Of a DNA stretch of 40,579 nucleotides, positions 1-8,201 are shown one piece after another. The stretch is taken from the IMG/VR virus record IMGVR_UViG_3300024518_000011, positions 1-40,579 of that record; one strand, 5' to 3'. The stretch is from a virus. Position 1 is the stretch's first letter. Each line of letters opens with the position of its first letter. The translations under genes and the position numbers were made by a program. The notes beneath the pieces are model-generated. The model did not search any database, was not told where the DNA came from, and worked only from the letters and a program-made list of their open reading frames with translations.

Positions 1-127
1 ATCAAAACGTCCTGCAAGATGATTGCCCTGGCATGTCACATTTGCAAATTACTGCGCAGTCTTGCGATTTGCCGATGCCTGATTGGGACGCTGTTGACAT
101 CGATTTGCCGTCCGTGGATCCGCCTGG
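1..127. repeat. Contig-end direct repeat, left copy
   Basis: These 127 bases are identical to 40453-40579. The length equals a common maximum assembly k-mer, so this most simply marks a circular or circularly permuted genome rather than a biological terminal repeat. The repeat lies inside a gene whose reading frame continues correctly across the join. Confidence 0.95.
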
Positions 128-671
128 CGGGGATTGGGTATCAGTTAATCTCGGCTCGGCGGGCGGAATGGTTCAGACGAAAAGTTGGGGCGTTGGCAGT
201 TGGCAGACGGTTGTTGATGCACTTGACTGTGAGGCTATTCAGCTGGGCACCAATAGAGAGCCAAGACTGAAACGGGTTCGCCATGTCTTTGACTCGCCCC
301 TGATGACGTTCTTGGGTTGGCTGCGTGCATCACCGTTGCATGTCGCTATCGAAAATGGATCGGTTAGGTTGAGGCGCTTGGTTACGAATCAGCCAAGCGT
401 CGTTTTGTTTGGACCTACTGCTCCATCGATGTTTGGCATCAAAGGGAATGTGGTTGTCCATGCGGATGTGTGTCGTCCATGCTTCTGGTTGACCAAAGAA
501 TGGATGACCGAGTGCCCACGGGCGATAAAGAATGATGTCACGGAGAATATCAAGGCGTTGTGGGGTGACAGACTTCCACAGTCAGGGCATTATGACAGAA
601 TCTGTATGCGTTCAATCACACCCGAAACGGTAATTGATGAGGTGGATCGGTGCTTAGAAAACTTGACATAG
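1..671 (+). CDS. GT9 heptosyltransferase-like protein, C-terminal part (gene crosses contig ends)
   Basis: This is the 3' part of a gene that starts at 40047. Joined through the 127-bp overlap it encodes about 358 residues. Near the C-terminus it shows the pattern of glycosyltransferase family 9 (ADP-heptose:LPS heptosyltransferase-like): VVLFGPTAPSMFG, then CRPCFW, then ECP, then CMRSITPETV. Such enzymes transfer a sugar from a nucleotide donor to a surface glycan. The N-terminal half is divergent. It ends 22 bases inside the next gene, which itself contains a second GT9 domain, so the two probably act in one pathway. The ATG at 33 is only an internal methionine. The family assignment is by motif; donor and acceptor cannot be deduced. 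Confidence 0.8.
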   Translation, partial: QNVLQDDCPGMSHLQITAQSCDLPMPDWDAVDIDLPSVDPPGGDWVSVNLGSAGGMVQTKSWGVGSWQTVVDALDCEAIQLGTNREPRLKRVRHVFDSPLMTFLGWLRASPLHVAIENGSVRLRRLVTNQPSVVLFGPTAPSMFGIKGNVVVHADVCRPCFWLTKEWMTECPRAIKNDVTENIKALWGDRLPQSGHYDRICMRSITPETVIDEVDRCLENLT

Positions 672-2668
672 GCGCGGGGCATAATCCGTACCAACCGAAT
701 AATCCCGAATGGGAACATTTTGACAAGCGGGCGATGCCTCATATTGAGCATGTGGGGGATCAGCGGTCTTTACCGTTTGATGATTCCACGTTTGACGTGA
801 TTCGTTCTGCGCACACAATCGAGCATGAATGGTGGACAGAAACGGATGCGATGCTTCAGGAGTGGCGAAGGGTCTTAAAGCCTGGCGGCTATGCTGAAAT
901 CCGATGTCCAAATATCCTTTATGTGGCTCAAGACATCGCAAGCAGACCTGAGCGATTAAAGGATTGGGTGCCACTAATTCATGGCTCCCCGTACTTCCCC
1001 GGCTGGGGCGAAACAGATCTTAATAGTCACCGCATGTCTTTCTCTCCCCAGACGCTTATCGATACGTGTCTGTCTGCGGGCTTTTCGTCAGTGGAAAGTC
1101 TAGCCGATGGCGCTGTAGAATGCTGTGCACGAGCGTGGAACGGCCAAGCCGAACGCTACCCGATATTGATACCCCCAACGCAGAAAGATTTAACACGGAG
1201 AGACTACAAAGGTAAAAAGGTTTTTATCGTAGACCACTGTGGAATGGGTGATATTATCGATACCTGTGGCATTATCCATCGACTCCGGGGAGTGGGTGCG
1301 GGTCCGATTGTCCTGTGTTCTCGCGTGGATATTGACAATTCCATCTGGCGTGACAGTTTGGAAATTGACTTTTTGTGTACTGGCAAGCTAATCCAGCCGG
1401 GCTGCGTGCTGCTTGACGACTATGCGGCGCTCATCGAATACGAATCAGCGGACGTTGTCCTAAACCTCTGTCATCCCGGAACAAAGGCGAATCGGGATGC
1501 GGATTATGTACGGCAAAAAGCTGATTGGATTGGACTCGATTGGGATGTGCCTCGTCCGCACGTCGAGGTCGGCGTCCATGTTCCGGCACACACCGAAGGG
1601 CTATTGAAGGATGCCGGGCTGAAGAAGGGCGAATATATTGCCGTACATTTTCAAGCAGGAGATTCGATTCGGACATTGCCAGATGAGGACATCAAGGAAT
1701 TTCTCGAACGGTATGAGGGGAAAGTCGTGGTGCTTGGACTGGCTGCGCCGGTGTTTGGCGGTGATAACGTCTACGACTTCTCACAAGGTGTACCTGCTGA
1801 TGCCGCTGCACAGTTGATCGAGTGGTCTAAAGGTGTCGTCTGCGTGGATTCGTCGATGGCGCATGTGGCATGGGCGTTTGACAAGCCAATGATCGGGCTT
1901 TTTCACTCAAATTGGGATTACGCCTTGCCCAAAGCAAACCATCGCCGCATTCATACCGCACACGCCCTAGAGGATTTTGATGCCAGTCGTCTCGCTGAGA
2001 TAGCGATGGAGATGTTCGATGATTACTATTGGACTGATTCTCTCCAATATGCGCCCGATGCAAGTCCCCAGTCGGGGAATAGTGAGACGATAGACTTTAT
2101 CCTCGGTGAAATCGGTGAAACTAACTGCTATTTCGTCGATCTGGGTGCGTCCGATGGTGATAATTACTCCAACACAAGACACCTGAAGGAGCGTGGATGG
2201 GACGGCTTGATGGTAGACAAAAACCCGCAGGGCAATGGCGCGGTATTACGGCATCATATCACGAAGGATAACATCTGCGGATTCTTGTCTTTGGAGGGAG
2301 CGCCCGGTGCATTTGATGTGCTGTCCATCGACATTGACGGTAATGATTACTGGGTACTCCGTGAAGTCCTGCTATCCTTTCGTCCACGGCTTATTATTGC
2401 GGAATTTAACGCACATCAGGCGCATGGATTGTCCAAAGCTATCGCCTACAACGCCGATCATGAGTACACAAGAGACGACTATTTCGGGTTTACGTTCGAT
2501 GCTGGTGTCAAACTCGCTGCCGAATTTGGGTATGCGGTTGTTGGGATTTCAGCGATCGATATGTTTTTGGTTGATGCCTCGTTGGTTGACAAGTCCAAAA
2601 TAAAGCCGATTCGTCCGTACATCCAACAGCCTTGCACGCATAAGGATGGCGAATGGATTGAGATATGA
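650..2668 (+). CDS. Three-domain methyltransferase-GT9 glycosyltransferase-FkbM-like methyltransferase fusion
   Basis: This 672-residue protein has three recognisable enzymatic modules. Residues 5-160 form a class I SAM methyltransferase (LDIGAGHNP at 5-13, DVIRSAHTIEHE, then RRVLKPGGYAEI). Residues 188-455 form a GT9-like glycosyltransferase (VFIVDHCGMGDII, IAVHFQAGDS and the signature VDSSMAHVAWAF at 399-410). Residues 495-645 form a second, FkbM-like methyltransferase (FVDLGASDGDN at 495-505, SIDIDGNDYWV at 559-569). The start overlaps the preceding GT9 gene by 22 bases and the stop overlaps the next start, so all are coupled. The likely role is to add and methylate a sugar on a virion or host-surface glycan; this is inferred from domains only, and the acceptor is unknown. 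Confidence 0.85.
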   Translation: MLRKLDIGAGHNPYQPNNPEWEHFDKRAMPHIEHVGDQRSLPFDDSTFDVIRSAHTIEHEWWTETDAMLQEWRRVLKPGGYAEIRCPNILYVAQDIASRPERLKDWVPLIHGSPYFPGWGETDLNSHRMSFSPQTLIDTCLSAGFSSVESLADGAVECCARAWNGQAERYPILIPPTQKDLTRRDYKGKKVFIVDHCGMGDIIDTCGIIHRLRGVGAGPIVLCSRVDIDNSIWRDSLEIDFLCTGKLIQPGCVLLDDYAALIEYESADVVLNLCHPGTKANRDADYVRQKADWIGLDWDVPRPHVEVGVHVPAHTEGLLKDAGLKKGEYIAVHFQAGDSIRTLPDEDIKEFLERYEGKVVVLGLAAPVFGGDNVYDFSQGVPADAAAQLIEWSKGVVCVDSSMAHVAWAFDKPMIGLFHSNWDYALPKANHRRIHTAHALEDFDASRLAEIAMEMFDDYYWTDSLQYAPDASPQSGNSETIDFILGEIGETNCYFVDLGASDGDNYSNTRHLKERGWDGLMVDKNPQGNGAVLRHHITKDNICGFLSLEGAPGAFDVLSIDIDGNDYWVLREVLLSFRPRLIIAEFNAHQAHGLSKAIAYNADHEYTRDDYFGFTFDAGVKLAAEFGYAVVGISAIDMFLVDASLVDKSKIKPIRPYIQQPCTHKDGEWIEI

Positions 2669-2787
2669 GAAACTTGATCTATAAGGTCATGATGGCATTT
2701 TTCATGGTGCGCTGGCAAAAACAACCGCCACCGACTCAACCATCGCTAGGAGATTGGCGGCGCAAAAAAACGCACAAACCGGGGTGA
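2665..2787 (+). CDS. Small basic protein of unknown function (40 aa)
   Basis: A short reading frame begins at an ATGA overlap with the stop of the glycan-modification gene and ends three bases before the tail-adaptor gene. It encodes 40 residues: a hydrophobic N-terminal stretch (LIYKVMMAFFMV) followed by a proline- and lysine/arginine-rich tail ending in RRKKTHKPG. It fills the only gap between two well-supported genes, which favours translation, but there is no strong ribosome binding site and no family is recognised. It could be a small membrane-associated protein. Confidence 0.45.
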   Translation: MRNLIYKVMMAFFMVRWQKQPPPTQPSLGDWRRKKTHKPG

Positions 2788-2790
2788 ATT

Positions 2791-3780
2791 ATGAGTACAG
2801 CGACGGCATTAATAGACGAAATTGGGTTATTACTCGGTGATGATAGCCACTCGTTAATCACTGAGCATAACAAACTCACATTCCTGATGCGTGCCATTAG
2901 CGACATCATGAATCGGTCGCGCTCGATTGTTCGCGGCGTCTACGCTGCTAAGATTGCCGGCACGTTTCAGTATGCGCTTCCTGACGAGTTTCTATCGGCT
3001 CGTATGGTGCTGTTTTCTCAAGATGGTGGCTCGACCTGGTATCCACTCAAGCGTGGGCACCTACGGGATATGTATAATGAGCGGTATTACCTAAAAACAT
3101 CGTCATCTCCATCGCACTATACGATAACGGGGCGGGGCAGGACTAAGCGTGCAGAGGGGACGGCTACGGGTGGCAGTTCAACGCAGTTGGCGGATACCGG
3201 GGTCAACTTTACCGCGCTAGGCGTCAAAGTCGGTGATATTGTATTCAACAATACCGATGATTCTGAAGCGGTTGTGACAACGGTTGGGACTACAACTGTT
3301 GATTTCTCTGGCGGTCTAGCGGGCGGCGCTGACGATGCTTTTGCTGCGGCTGATACCTATCTGATTGTCTCGCAAGTCTCGCCGCTGCATGTCGTAATGA
3401 TTCACCCTGCGCCGGCTGCGAATGAGGACGCCACCGGAGAAGAAAGCATCCAGGTTCTCGCGTCGATGAAGCATAACACGATCACGACGGCCGAATATGA
3501 TGCTGGCATCGATGAACTAGAAATTGATGCAGAATTTGAACCGGCGGTGATACATCGCACCCTGTTCTGGTTGCGGAAACGGATGCAAGACCAGGATGGT
3601 GCAAATAACGAGTTCATCTTGTATAATACCGAATATGCTAGAGCATGGCCGAAAGTCAAGTCTCGGATGGACGAGTACATCTCCGGGTGGTCGTCACAAG
3701 TTGCCAGAGTTTTACCAGAGATTACGACTGACGTTACATACAGCTACCCGCTCGGTGCGGCGGGCACGGTGATTCGCTGA
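2791..3780 (+). CDS. Head-tail adaptor (tail connector)-like virion protein
   Basis: This 329-residue protein has the architecture of short-tailed phage adaptor proteins that bind below the portal. A helical N-terminus (LTFLMRAISDIMNRSRSIVRG) leads to a beta segment (TFQYALPDEFLSARMVLF), and a helical C-terminus contains AVIHRTLFWLRKRMQDQDG. Residues 117-195 look like an inserted beta domain (TATGGSSTQLADTGVNF to DTYLIVS) of a type often found in phage structural proteins. Its stop overlaps the start of the nozzle-like gene by one base (TGATGG), as expected for co-translated tail components. The call rests on architecture and position. Confidence 0.6.
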   Translation: MSTATALIDEIGLLLGDDSHSLITEHNKLTFLMRAISDIMNRSRSIVRGVYAAKIAGTFQYALPDEFLSARMVLFSQDGGSTWYPLKRGHLRDMYNERYYLKTSSSPSHYTITGRGRTKRAEGTATGGSSTQLADTGVNFTALGVKVGDIVFNNTDDSEAVVTTVGTTTVDFSGGLAGGADDAFAAADTYLIVSQVSPLHVVMIHPAPAANEDATGEESIQVLASMKHNTITTAEYDAGIDELEIDAEFEPAVIHRTLFWLRKRMQDQDGANNEFILYNTEYARAWPKVKSRMDEYISGWSSQVARVLPEITTDVTYSYPLGAAGTVIR

Positions 3781-5594
3781 TGGCGAAATCAATATCCTAC
3801 TCCCTCACGAATTTCAGGGCGTCGCTACACACGCAACCGGCAAAGATAGACGCTGGCGGTATAACGCTGGCAGACATGAAAAATCTGCGGGTGGATGCCA
3901 ATGGGATGCTAATTCCTCGATATGCCGTGACACAAGCGAAAAATCTCGGTGATAGCCCTACGGGATTCGCGGTGGCGCGTCATGGAGATCACGTTGTGCC
4001 AATCTATCTGGCAGACAACGGTGATTTGGGCGTGATTATCAACAACACGCCTGTTGATATTTTGCTTGCGTCAGATATGACAGGGCGCATATCTGCGGAT
4101 TTCATCGTCAAGGATGTGATTGTCGTCACGTCTGAGGGTAGCGATCAGGGATATTGGATTGGATTGCAGAATTGGCCCGCTTTGGAAGTACATCCGCTTG
4201 GCATTGTTCCGCCGGTGTTGTCGGGTGCTACGCCTACGCCTGGCGTGGGTGGCAGTATGGCACCGTCGCTATACTACTATTATCGGCAAACATATCAGCG
4301 AAGCGTGAACACCGTTGATCCGTTCAATCTGGCAGAATCTAATGGTAGCGATGTTGTAGAGGTCTTACTGGGAGCGGGGGATAGCTCGGTAGCATGGACA
4401 GATCTTCCCAATTCGACTGACGGGCAAACCACCCGGAAAATCCTTTGGAGGTCTGAGGGGCAAGCGTCGCAATTACCGGCGGGGGCGCAATTGACGGAGA
4501 AATACTATCTGGTTGCGTATCTTCTCGCTGATGCCACGACTTTCCTTGATCAGAACGCAGATGGTGTGATTACAGCAAACACGCAACTGAGGATTGATAA
4601 TACCCGTGTGTCGTCGGATGTCCAGAATTTCGCATATTATCGCGACCGGGTTTTTGCTCCTGCCAAAGAGGATATGTTTTTTAGCGACCGGCGGGCGGGG
4701 GATCCGGTATGGTGGGCTTTTCCTGAAGATAACGCCCTGCGTGTCAATGCTGAAAAGGTGTTTGCTGTGGAATGGCGGGGCGTCCTGCTGTTCGGCGGGC
4801 CTGATGGGATATGGCGTCTTGTTGGTGATAACGTGTATAATTTTGAGATAGATAGAATTTCTCGAATCGGGCCGCTTGACGGGTTCTCATGGGCAAAGAC
4901 TAAGGACTTTATCGCGTTCGTCGGTATCAACGGCTTGTATGCGTGCGACGGCATTCGTGTTGAGTCGTTGCATGATGTCGCGCTCCGTGGATTCTTTGAT
5001 AACATGCAGACCAAAAAGGGCGCGGTCGTGGCGTTTCCGTCTGAGGAAATCCTGTTCAATGTTTACGTCGATCTCGCGGCTGGCGGGTCGGCGTCCTACC
5101 AGTTCTTACGTCAGCCCGATGGGGCATGGGAGAAATGGGAAGATATAAATATCAGCCAGGGCGACTGGCTGGTTACAACATCGCTGGTAGACGCTGAAAA
5201 GACTTTAGATGTATACATCATTGAAGACGGCGAAAACGAGGTACGGGAAATCCTCTGGGACCGTCCGACGATAAAACAGGATACGGACTTGGAAGGCGCG
5301 GATGACATAGTTTGGTCATTCAAGACGCAACGGCTTTTCTGGAAAACACAGGGGCTCGGTGGACAGCGCAAGATTTTTCGGTGGGTTGAGATAATCCCGA
5401 CCTCGACCAAAACGATGACGGTCGAGGTCTGGGTGGATGGGTCAAGTGTGTTGAGCAGTTCTTACTCGGTCGCACGTTCGGTGATTGCGCCGTTTCGGGT
5501 GCCGATATTTTCCAGTGGGTTCGATGTCCAGGTGGAGGTTTCAGGGACGGGTGACGTAGGCATCGAAAGCCTTTGGATCGTGGGAGCGGTATAA
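3780..5594 (+). CDS. Tail nozzle-like structural protein
   Basis: The 604-residue product is rich in short beta strands typical of a propeller-like tail protein: repeated aromatic-glycine turns, a VYNFEIDRISRIGPLDGFSW segment and GINGLYACDGIRVESL. In short-tailed phages a protein of this size directly follows the adaptor and forms the tail nozzle (T7 gp12 is the classical example). The ATG overlaps the adaptor stop by one base. No enzymatic motif or signal peptide is seen. A beta-propeller minor tail protein is the alternative. Confidence 0.55.
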   Translation: MAKSISYSLTNFRASLHTQPAKIDAGGITLADMKNLRVDANGMLIPRYAVTQAKNLGDSPTGFAVARHGDHVVPIYLADNGDLGVIINNTPVDILLASDMTGRISADFIVKDVIVVTSEGSDQGYWIGLQNWPALEVHPLGIVPPVLSGATPTPGVGGSMAPSLYYYYRQTYQRSVNTVDPFNLAESNGSDVVEVLLGAGDSSVAWTDLPNSTDGQTTRKILWRSEGQASQLPAGAQLTEKYYLVAYLLADATTFLDQNADGVITANTQLRIDNTRVSSDVQNFAYYRDRVFAPAKEDMFFSDRRAGDPVWWAFPEDNALRVNAEKVFAVEWRGVLLFGGPDGIWRLVGDNVYNFEIDRISRIGPLDGFSWAKTKDFIAFVGINGLYACDGIRVESLHDVALRGFFDNMQTKKGAVVAFPSEEILFNVYVDLAAGGSASYQFLRQPDGAWEKWEDINISQGDWLVTTSLVDAEKTLDVYIIEDGENEVREILWDRPTIKQDTDLEGADDIVWSFKTQRLFWKTQGLGGQRKIFRWVEIIPTSTKTMTVEVWVDGSSVLSSSYSVARSVIAPFRVPIFSSGFDVQVEVSGTGDVGIESLWIVGAV

Positions 5595-5595
5595 A

Positions 5596-5892
5596 ATGGC
5601 TAAAGAGATCTATCATTATCATTCAACAATGACAGCGGGCGATACGGAGTATGCAACGGCTATCCCGCAAGGTGCGAAAAGCATCAAGATTCAAGCTCAA
5701 ACGGCGGTTGTGTTGAGGCTTGCATTCGTCACTGGCAAGGTAGCGACACCAACAGCGCCGTATTGGACCATCAAGGCGAATGCAGTCTATGAGAGCGACG
5801 ATCTGAATCTTTGGAGAACGGATGACGTGTCGAATATTTATCTGGCTTCTCCGACGCTGGGAACGGTGGTTGAAATCGAGGTCACGGTATGA
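5596..5892 (+). CDS. Small beta-rich virion-cluster protein
   Basis: The gene encodes 98 residues and starts two bases after the nozzle-like gene. The sequence alternates short beta strands with turns (YATAIPQGAKSIKIQAQ, WTIKANAVYESDDL, NIYLASPTLGTVVEIEVTV), which suggests a small beta-sandwich. I recognise no family. Its place inside the tail cluster suggests a minor virion or decoration protein. The stop overlaps the next start as ATGA. Confidence 0.7.
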   Translation: MAKEIYHYHSTMTAGDTEYATAIPQGAKSIKIQAQTAVVLRLAFVTGKVATPTAPYWTIKANAVYESDDLNLWRTDDVSNIYLASPTLGTVVEIEVTV

Positions 5893-6086
5893 AACAAGAT
5901 AGAAACGTAGAGGAAAGCGTCTCGCGCGTGGATAGGGAGAAGCAACCGAAGGTGATGCGCTTTGACGTGACGCCTGGGGCGGATGACGTTGCAGAGGGTG
6001 ATTTTGCGTTTGACGGGTCATACCTTTATCATAAATCGCTCGGCGCCCTTTATCGGTCTGCGAACACATGGGTGGAGGTGGCATGA
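5889..6086 (+). CDS. Small tail-cluster protein of unknown function (65 aa)
   Basis: A 65-residue protein with a charged N-terminal half (VSRVDREKQPKVMRFDV) and an aromatic C-terminal half (YLYHKSLGALYRSANTWVEV) resembling a short phage tail or fiber beta-repeat. It overlaps its upstream neighbour by ATGA and its stop overlaps the start of the next gene, so it is translationally coupled on both sides. No family is identified. Confidence 0.6.
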   Translation: MKQDRNVEESVSRVDREKQPKVMRFDVTPGADDVAEGDFAFDGSYLYHKSLGALYRSANTWVEVA

Positions 6087-6700
6087 TGATTACAAGTGCG
6101 GCGATTCAGATGGCAAATAGCGTTCAGGGGATTGCGCCGATTGTTGTGGCCGCTGGCATCGCTGCCGGTGCCGGTCTTGCTGAGAGTGCATTCGATTTCT
6201 TTGGTGCGCGTGAATCCAGGGATTTACAACGTGAGGTCTTAGACGAGCGTAGGGGACGGCTAAAGAAGCTCCAACGGTTTCAGGCGGGGCAATTCACGCC
6301 ACAGGAGCGAAAAGGCATCGAAGCGGGTTCCGCGTCCCAATTTGAATCGGTAGCCTCGTCGTTATCGGCGCGTGGGATTGGTCAAAGTCCTGTCGCGGGG
6401 CAACTGATAAGCGAAACGAAACAACGTCCATTTCTGGAATTACAACGTGCTGCGGTAGGCGCGGAGGGTGCCGAACTGTCTGCGTTCGAATCAACTGCAT
6501 CGCAGAATCTAGGCCTCGCATTGGGTCGTAGGGCGGGATTTTTCAATAACATACAAGGCATCAGCCGTGCGTTGGTGATGCTAAATGGTCAGGACAGAAC
6601 GGGTGATGCAGAGATTGACGATGCGATGGACTTCTTTAATAAGATTGGCGTCGATGCCGTGCCACAGGGTCAAGGTTTTGGTGGGGAGGTGACGGTCTGA
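6083..6700 (+). CDS. Internal virion (gp14-like) protein candidate
   Basis: I chose the ATG at 6083 because it overlaps the previous stop (ATGA) and has GGAGGTGG just upstream; an ATG at 6068 lies inside that site. The 205-residue product has a hydrophobic Ala/Gly-rich segment (IAPIVVAAGIAAGAGLAES) near the N-terminus and then helical sequence with QSPVAGQLISETKQRPFLE. Small proteins with this layout, followed by two large helical proteins, are typical of the ejected internal core of podoviruses (position equivalent to T7 gp14). The functional call is by analogy. Confidence 0.5.
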   Translation: MMITSAAIQMANSVQGIAPIVVAAGIAAGAGLAESAFDFFGARESRDLQREVLDERRGRLKKLQRFQAGQFTPQERKGIEAGSASQFESVASSLSARGIGQSPVAGQLISETKQRPFLELQRAAVGAEGAELSAFESTASQNLGLALGRRAGFFNNIQGISRALVMLNGQDRTGDAEIDDAMDFFNKIGVDAVPQGQGFGGEVTV

Positions 6701-6701
6701 C

Positions 6702-8201
6702 ATGGGGATTGAAGATGCGTTTGCAGGTGCTATCGAGGGTTTTTCGGCGTCGTTACTCGGCGCTCTGGAGGCTAAGGTCGCGCTGGCACAAGCGGCAACG
6801 GAACAAGAACGGATTAAGCGTGCGGATGAACTGGCTATCAGAAAGCAGGATTTAGCAGAGAAGCGGCTGCAAGTCGAATCGATGTCAAACTCTGAGGAGT
6901 TAGGGTTTGAGCGTGAGAAGTTAGAGCGCTCTGATTCGCGGTTGCGCGAACTTGCCACAAGCCAACAACAGACACAGAAAGATATAGCCGAACTGCGTGC
7001 GCAAACTGATAAGGACGTTGCAGGGACACGAGCCGAAAGCCGGAGGGACGTTGCAGGGACACAAGCCGAAAGCCGGAGGGACGTTGCAGGGACACGAGCC
7101 GAAAGCCGGAGGGATGTTGCAAAACTTCGTCCCACAAGCCGGGGTGAGTTAGTCGATTTCTCTGGTTTTACGTTGCAGGAAAAAATGAACGCACGAAATT
7201 TCGTGGAGGAACGATTTGGAGGTGTCCTTGCTAGGCGCGACAGTATGGTATTAGATGTTTTGAAATTGACGAAAGAGGGCAAAAGCCTAGATGGTATTGA
7301 GGATGAAATTAGGAGGTCGGAGGTCTCGGAAGAATTTCGCGGGCCTATCCGTCAAGCGTTCCGATCTTTAAGCGTTTCGCTGTCCCAGTCGGAAAAGGAT
7401 AATCTGGAAAATGCTATCGATCAGGCTTTAGAGGCGGGGGATACAAAAGGCGCATACCGTGAATTGATTAGCGGGTTTGTAAAGACGTTGGGGGCGGGAG
7501 AGCGTAAGAGCTTCACAGGCCGTCAGCAGATGTTGTCCTCCTTGACAGATATAAAACAAACGTTGAAAGCGCTTGAGGCGGAGGGCGTCCGCCCGGGGCC
7601 TGGGACTGCCATAAAGGAATGGGCGGCGGCGCAAGGTAGGACTACTGCGAATCCGGAAGTGCGCAGTTTGGTTGCCAAAATGAACCTGCTTTTGACAACG
7701 TTTCGAAGAACGTTTACAGGTCTGGTATTTTCTGATGCAGAATCCAAACTTTACGAAGGAATGCTACCAGGCATAGACAAAGATGCAGAATTGAATGAAT
7801 CGATTATGGAAGCCATGATTTCGACGAATTTGAGATTTGCACAGTCAGACATTGAGAACTCCATCCCCAATATCCGCGAGACAATAGACTCTGAGTTATT
7901 GAATGATTTCCTAATCGGAAGCGTTCCCCCATCGCAAGGGCGGGGCGCTGAAGAAACGCGAACTAAAATCAATGAATCGGTGGGCGTCACGCTTACGGAA
8001 GGTTCCACAGTGAAAGAGGGGGGACGTGCATCCGAAACTCAAGGCCCCGAAGCTCAACAAATTTCCGACGCACAAGTTGATGGGATTGTTGATGATGCGT
8101 TGAGACTGAAGATTGACCCTGGCGAAATCTTCGAATCTCTTGCCCCCCGCCTGACGGAAGTACAAAAAGAAAGGCTGCACGCGAGACTGGAGGTGCGATA
8201 A
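6702..8201 (+). CDS. Coiled-coil internal virion protein with 33-bp repeat
   Basis: The 499-residue protein starts with a short amphipathic region and continues as a long charged coiled coil (roughly residues 22-145). At about residues 105-137 it carries three consecutive 11-residue units of the form DVAGTxAESRR, encoded by a perfectly phased 33-bp tandem repeat at 7014-7112. The rest is helical and acidic. It lies between the gp14-like gene and the largest virion gene, whose start overlaps its stop. I infer an ejected or tail-lumen structural protein. No enzymatic motif was found. Confidence 0.55.
   Translation: MGIEDAFAGAIEGFSASLLGALEAKVALAQAATEQERIKRADELAIRKQDLAEKRLQVESMSNSEELGFEREKLERSDSRLRELATSQQQTQKDIAELRAQTDKDVAGTRAESRRDVAGTQAESRRDVAGTRAESRRDVAKLRPTSRGELVDFSGFTLQEKMNARNFVEERFGGVLARRDSMVLDVLKLTKEGKSLDGIEDEIRRSEVSEEFRGPIRQAFRSLSVSLSQSEKDNLENAIDQALEAGDTKGAYRELISGFVKTLGAGERKSFTGRQQMLSSLTDIKQTLKALEAEGVRPGPGTAIKEWAAAQGRTTANPEVRSLVAKMNLLLTTFRRTFTGLVFSDAESKLYEGMLPGIDKDAELNESIMEAMISTNLRFAQSDIENSIPNIRETIDSELLNDFLIGSVPPSQGRGAEETRTKINESVGVTLTEGSTVKEGGRASETQGPEAQQISDAQVDGIVDDALRLKIDPGEIFESLAPRLTEVQKERLHARLEVR
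7014..7112 (+). repeat. Three tandem 33-bp units within coiled-coil gene
   Basis: Units start at 7014, 7047 and 7080 and differ by only one or two bases; a fourth begins at 7113 and decays. Each encodes 11 residues (DVAGTxAESRR), three heptad-like turns of coiled coil, so unit number changes rod length without changing frame. Confidence 0.9.

Noticed and set aside
1-127. True biological terminal direct repeat
   Set aside because: Exact 127-base length matches a usual assembly k-mer, and a coding frame continues across the join, so an assembly overlap of a circular or permuted molecule is simpler. Read mapping would decide.
6581-7282. Minus-strand frame of 233 codons with Arg/Ser/Leu repeats
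   Set aside because: The repeats are the antisense reading of the 33-bp coiled-coil repeat; there is no ribosome binding site or neighbouring leftward genes.
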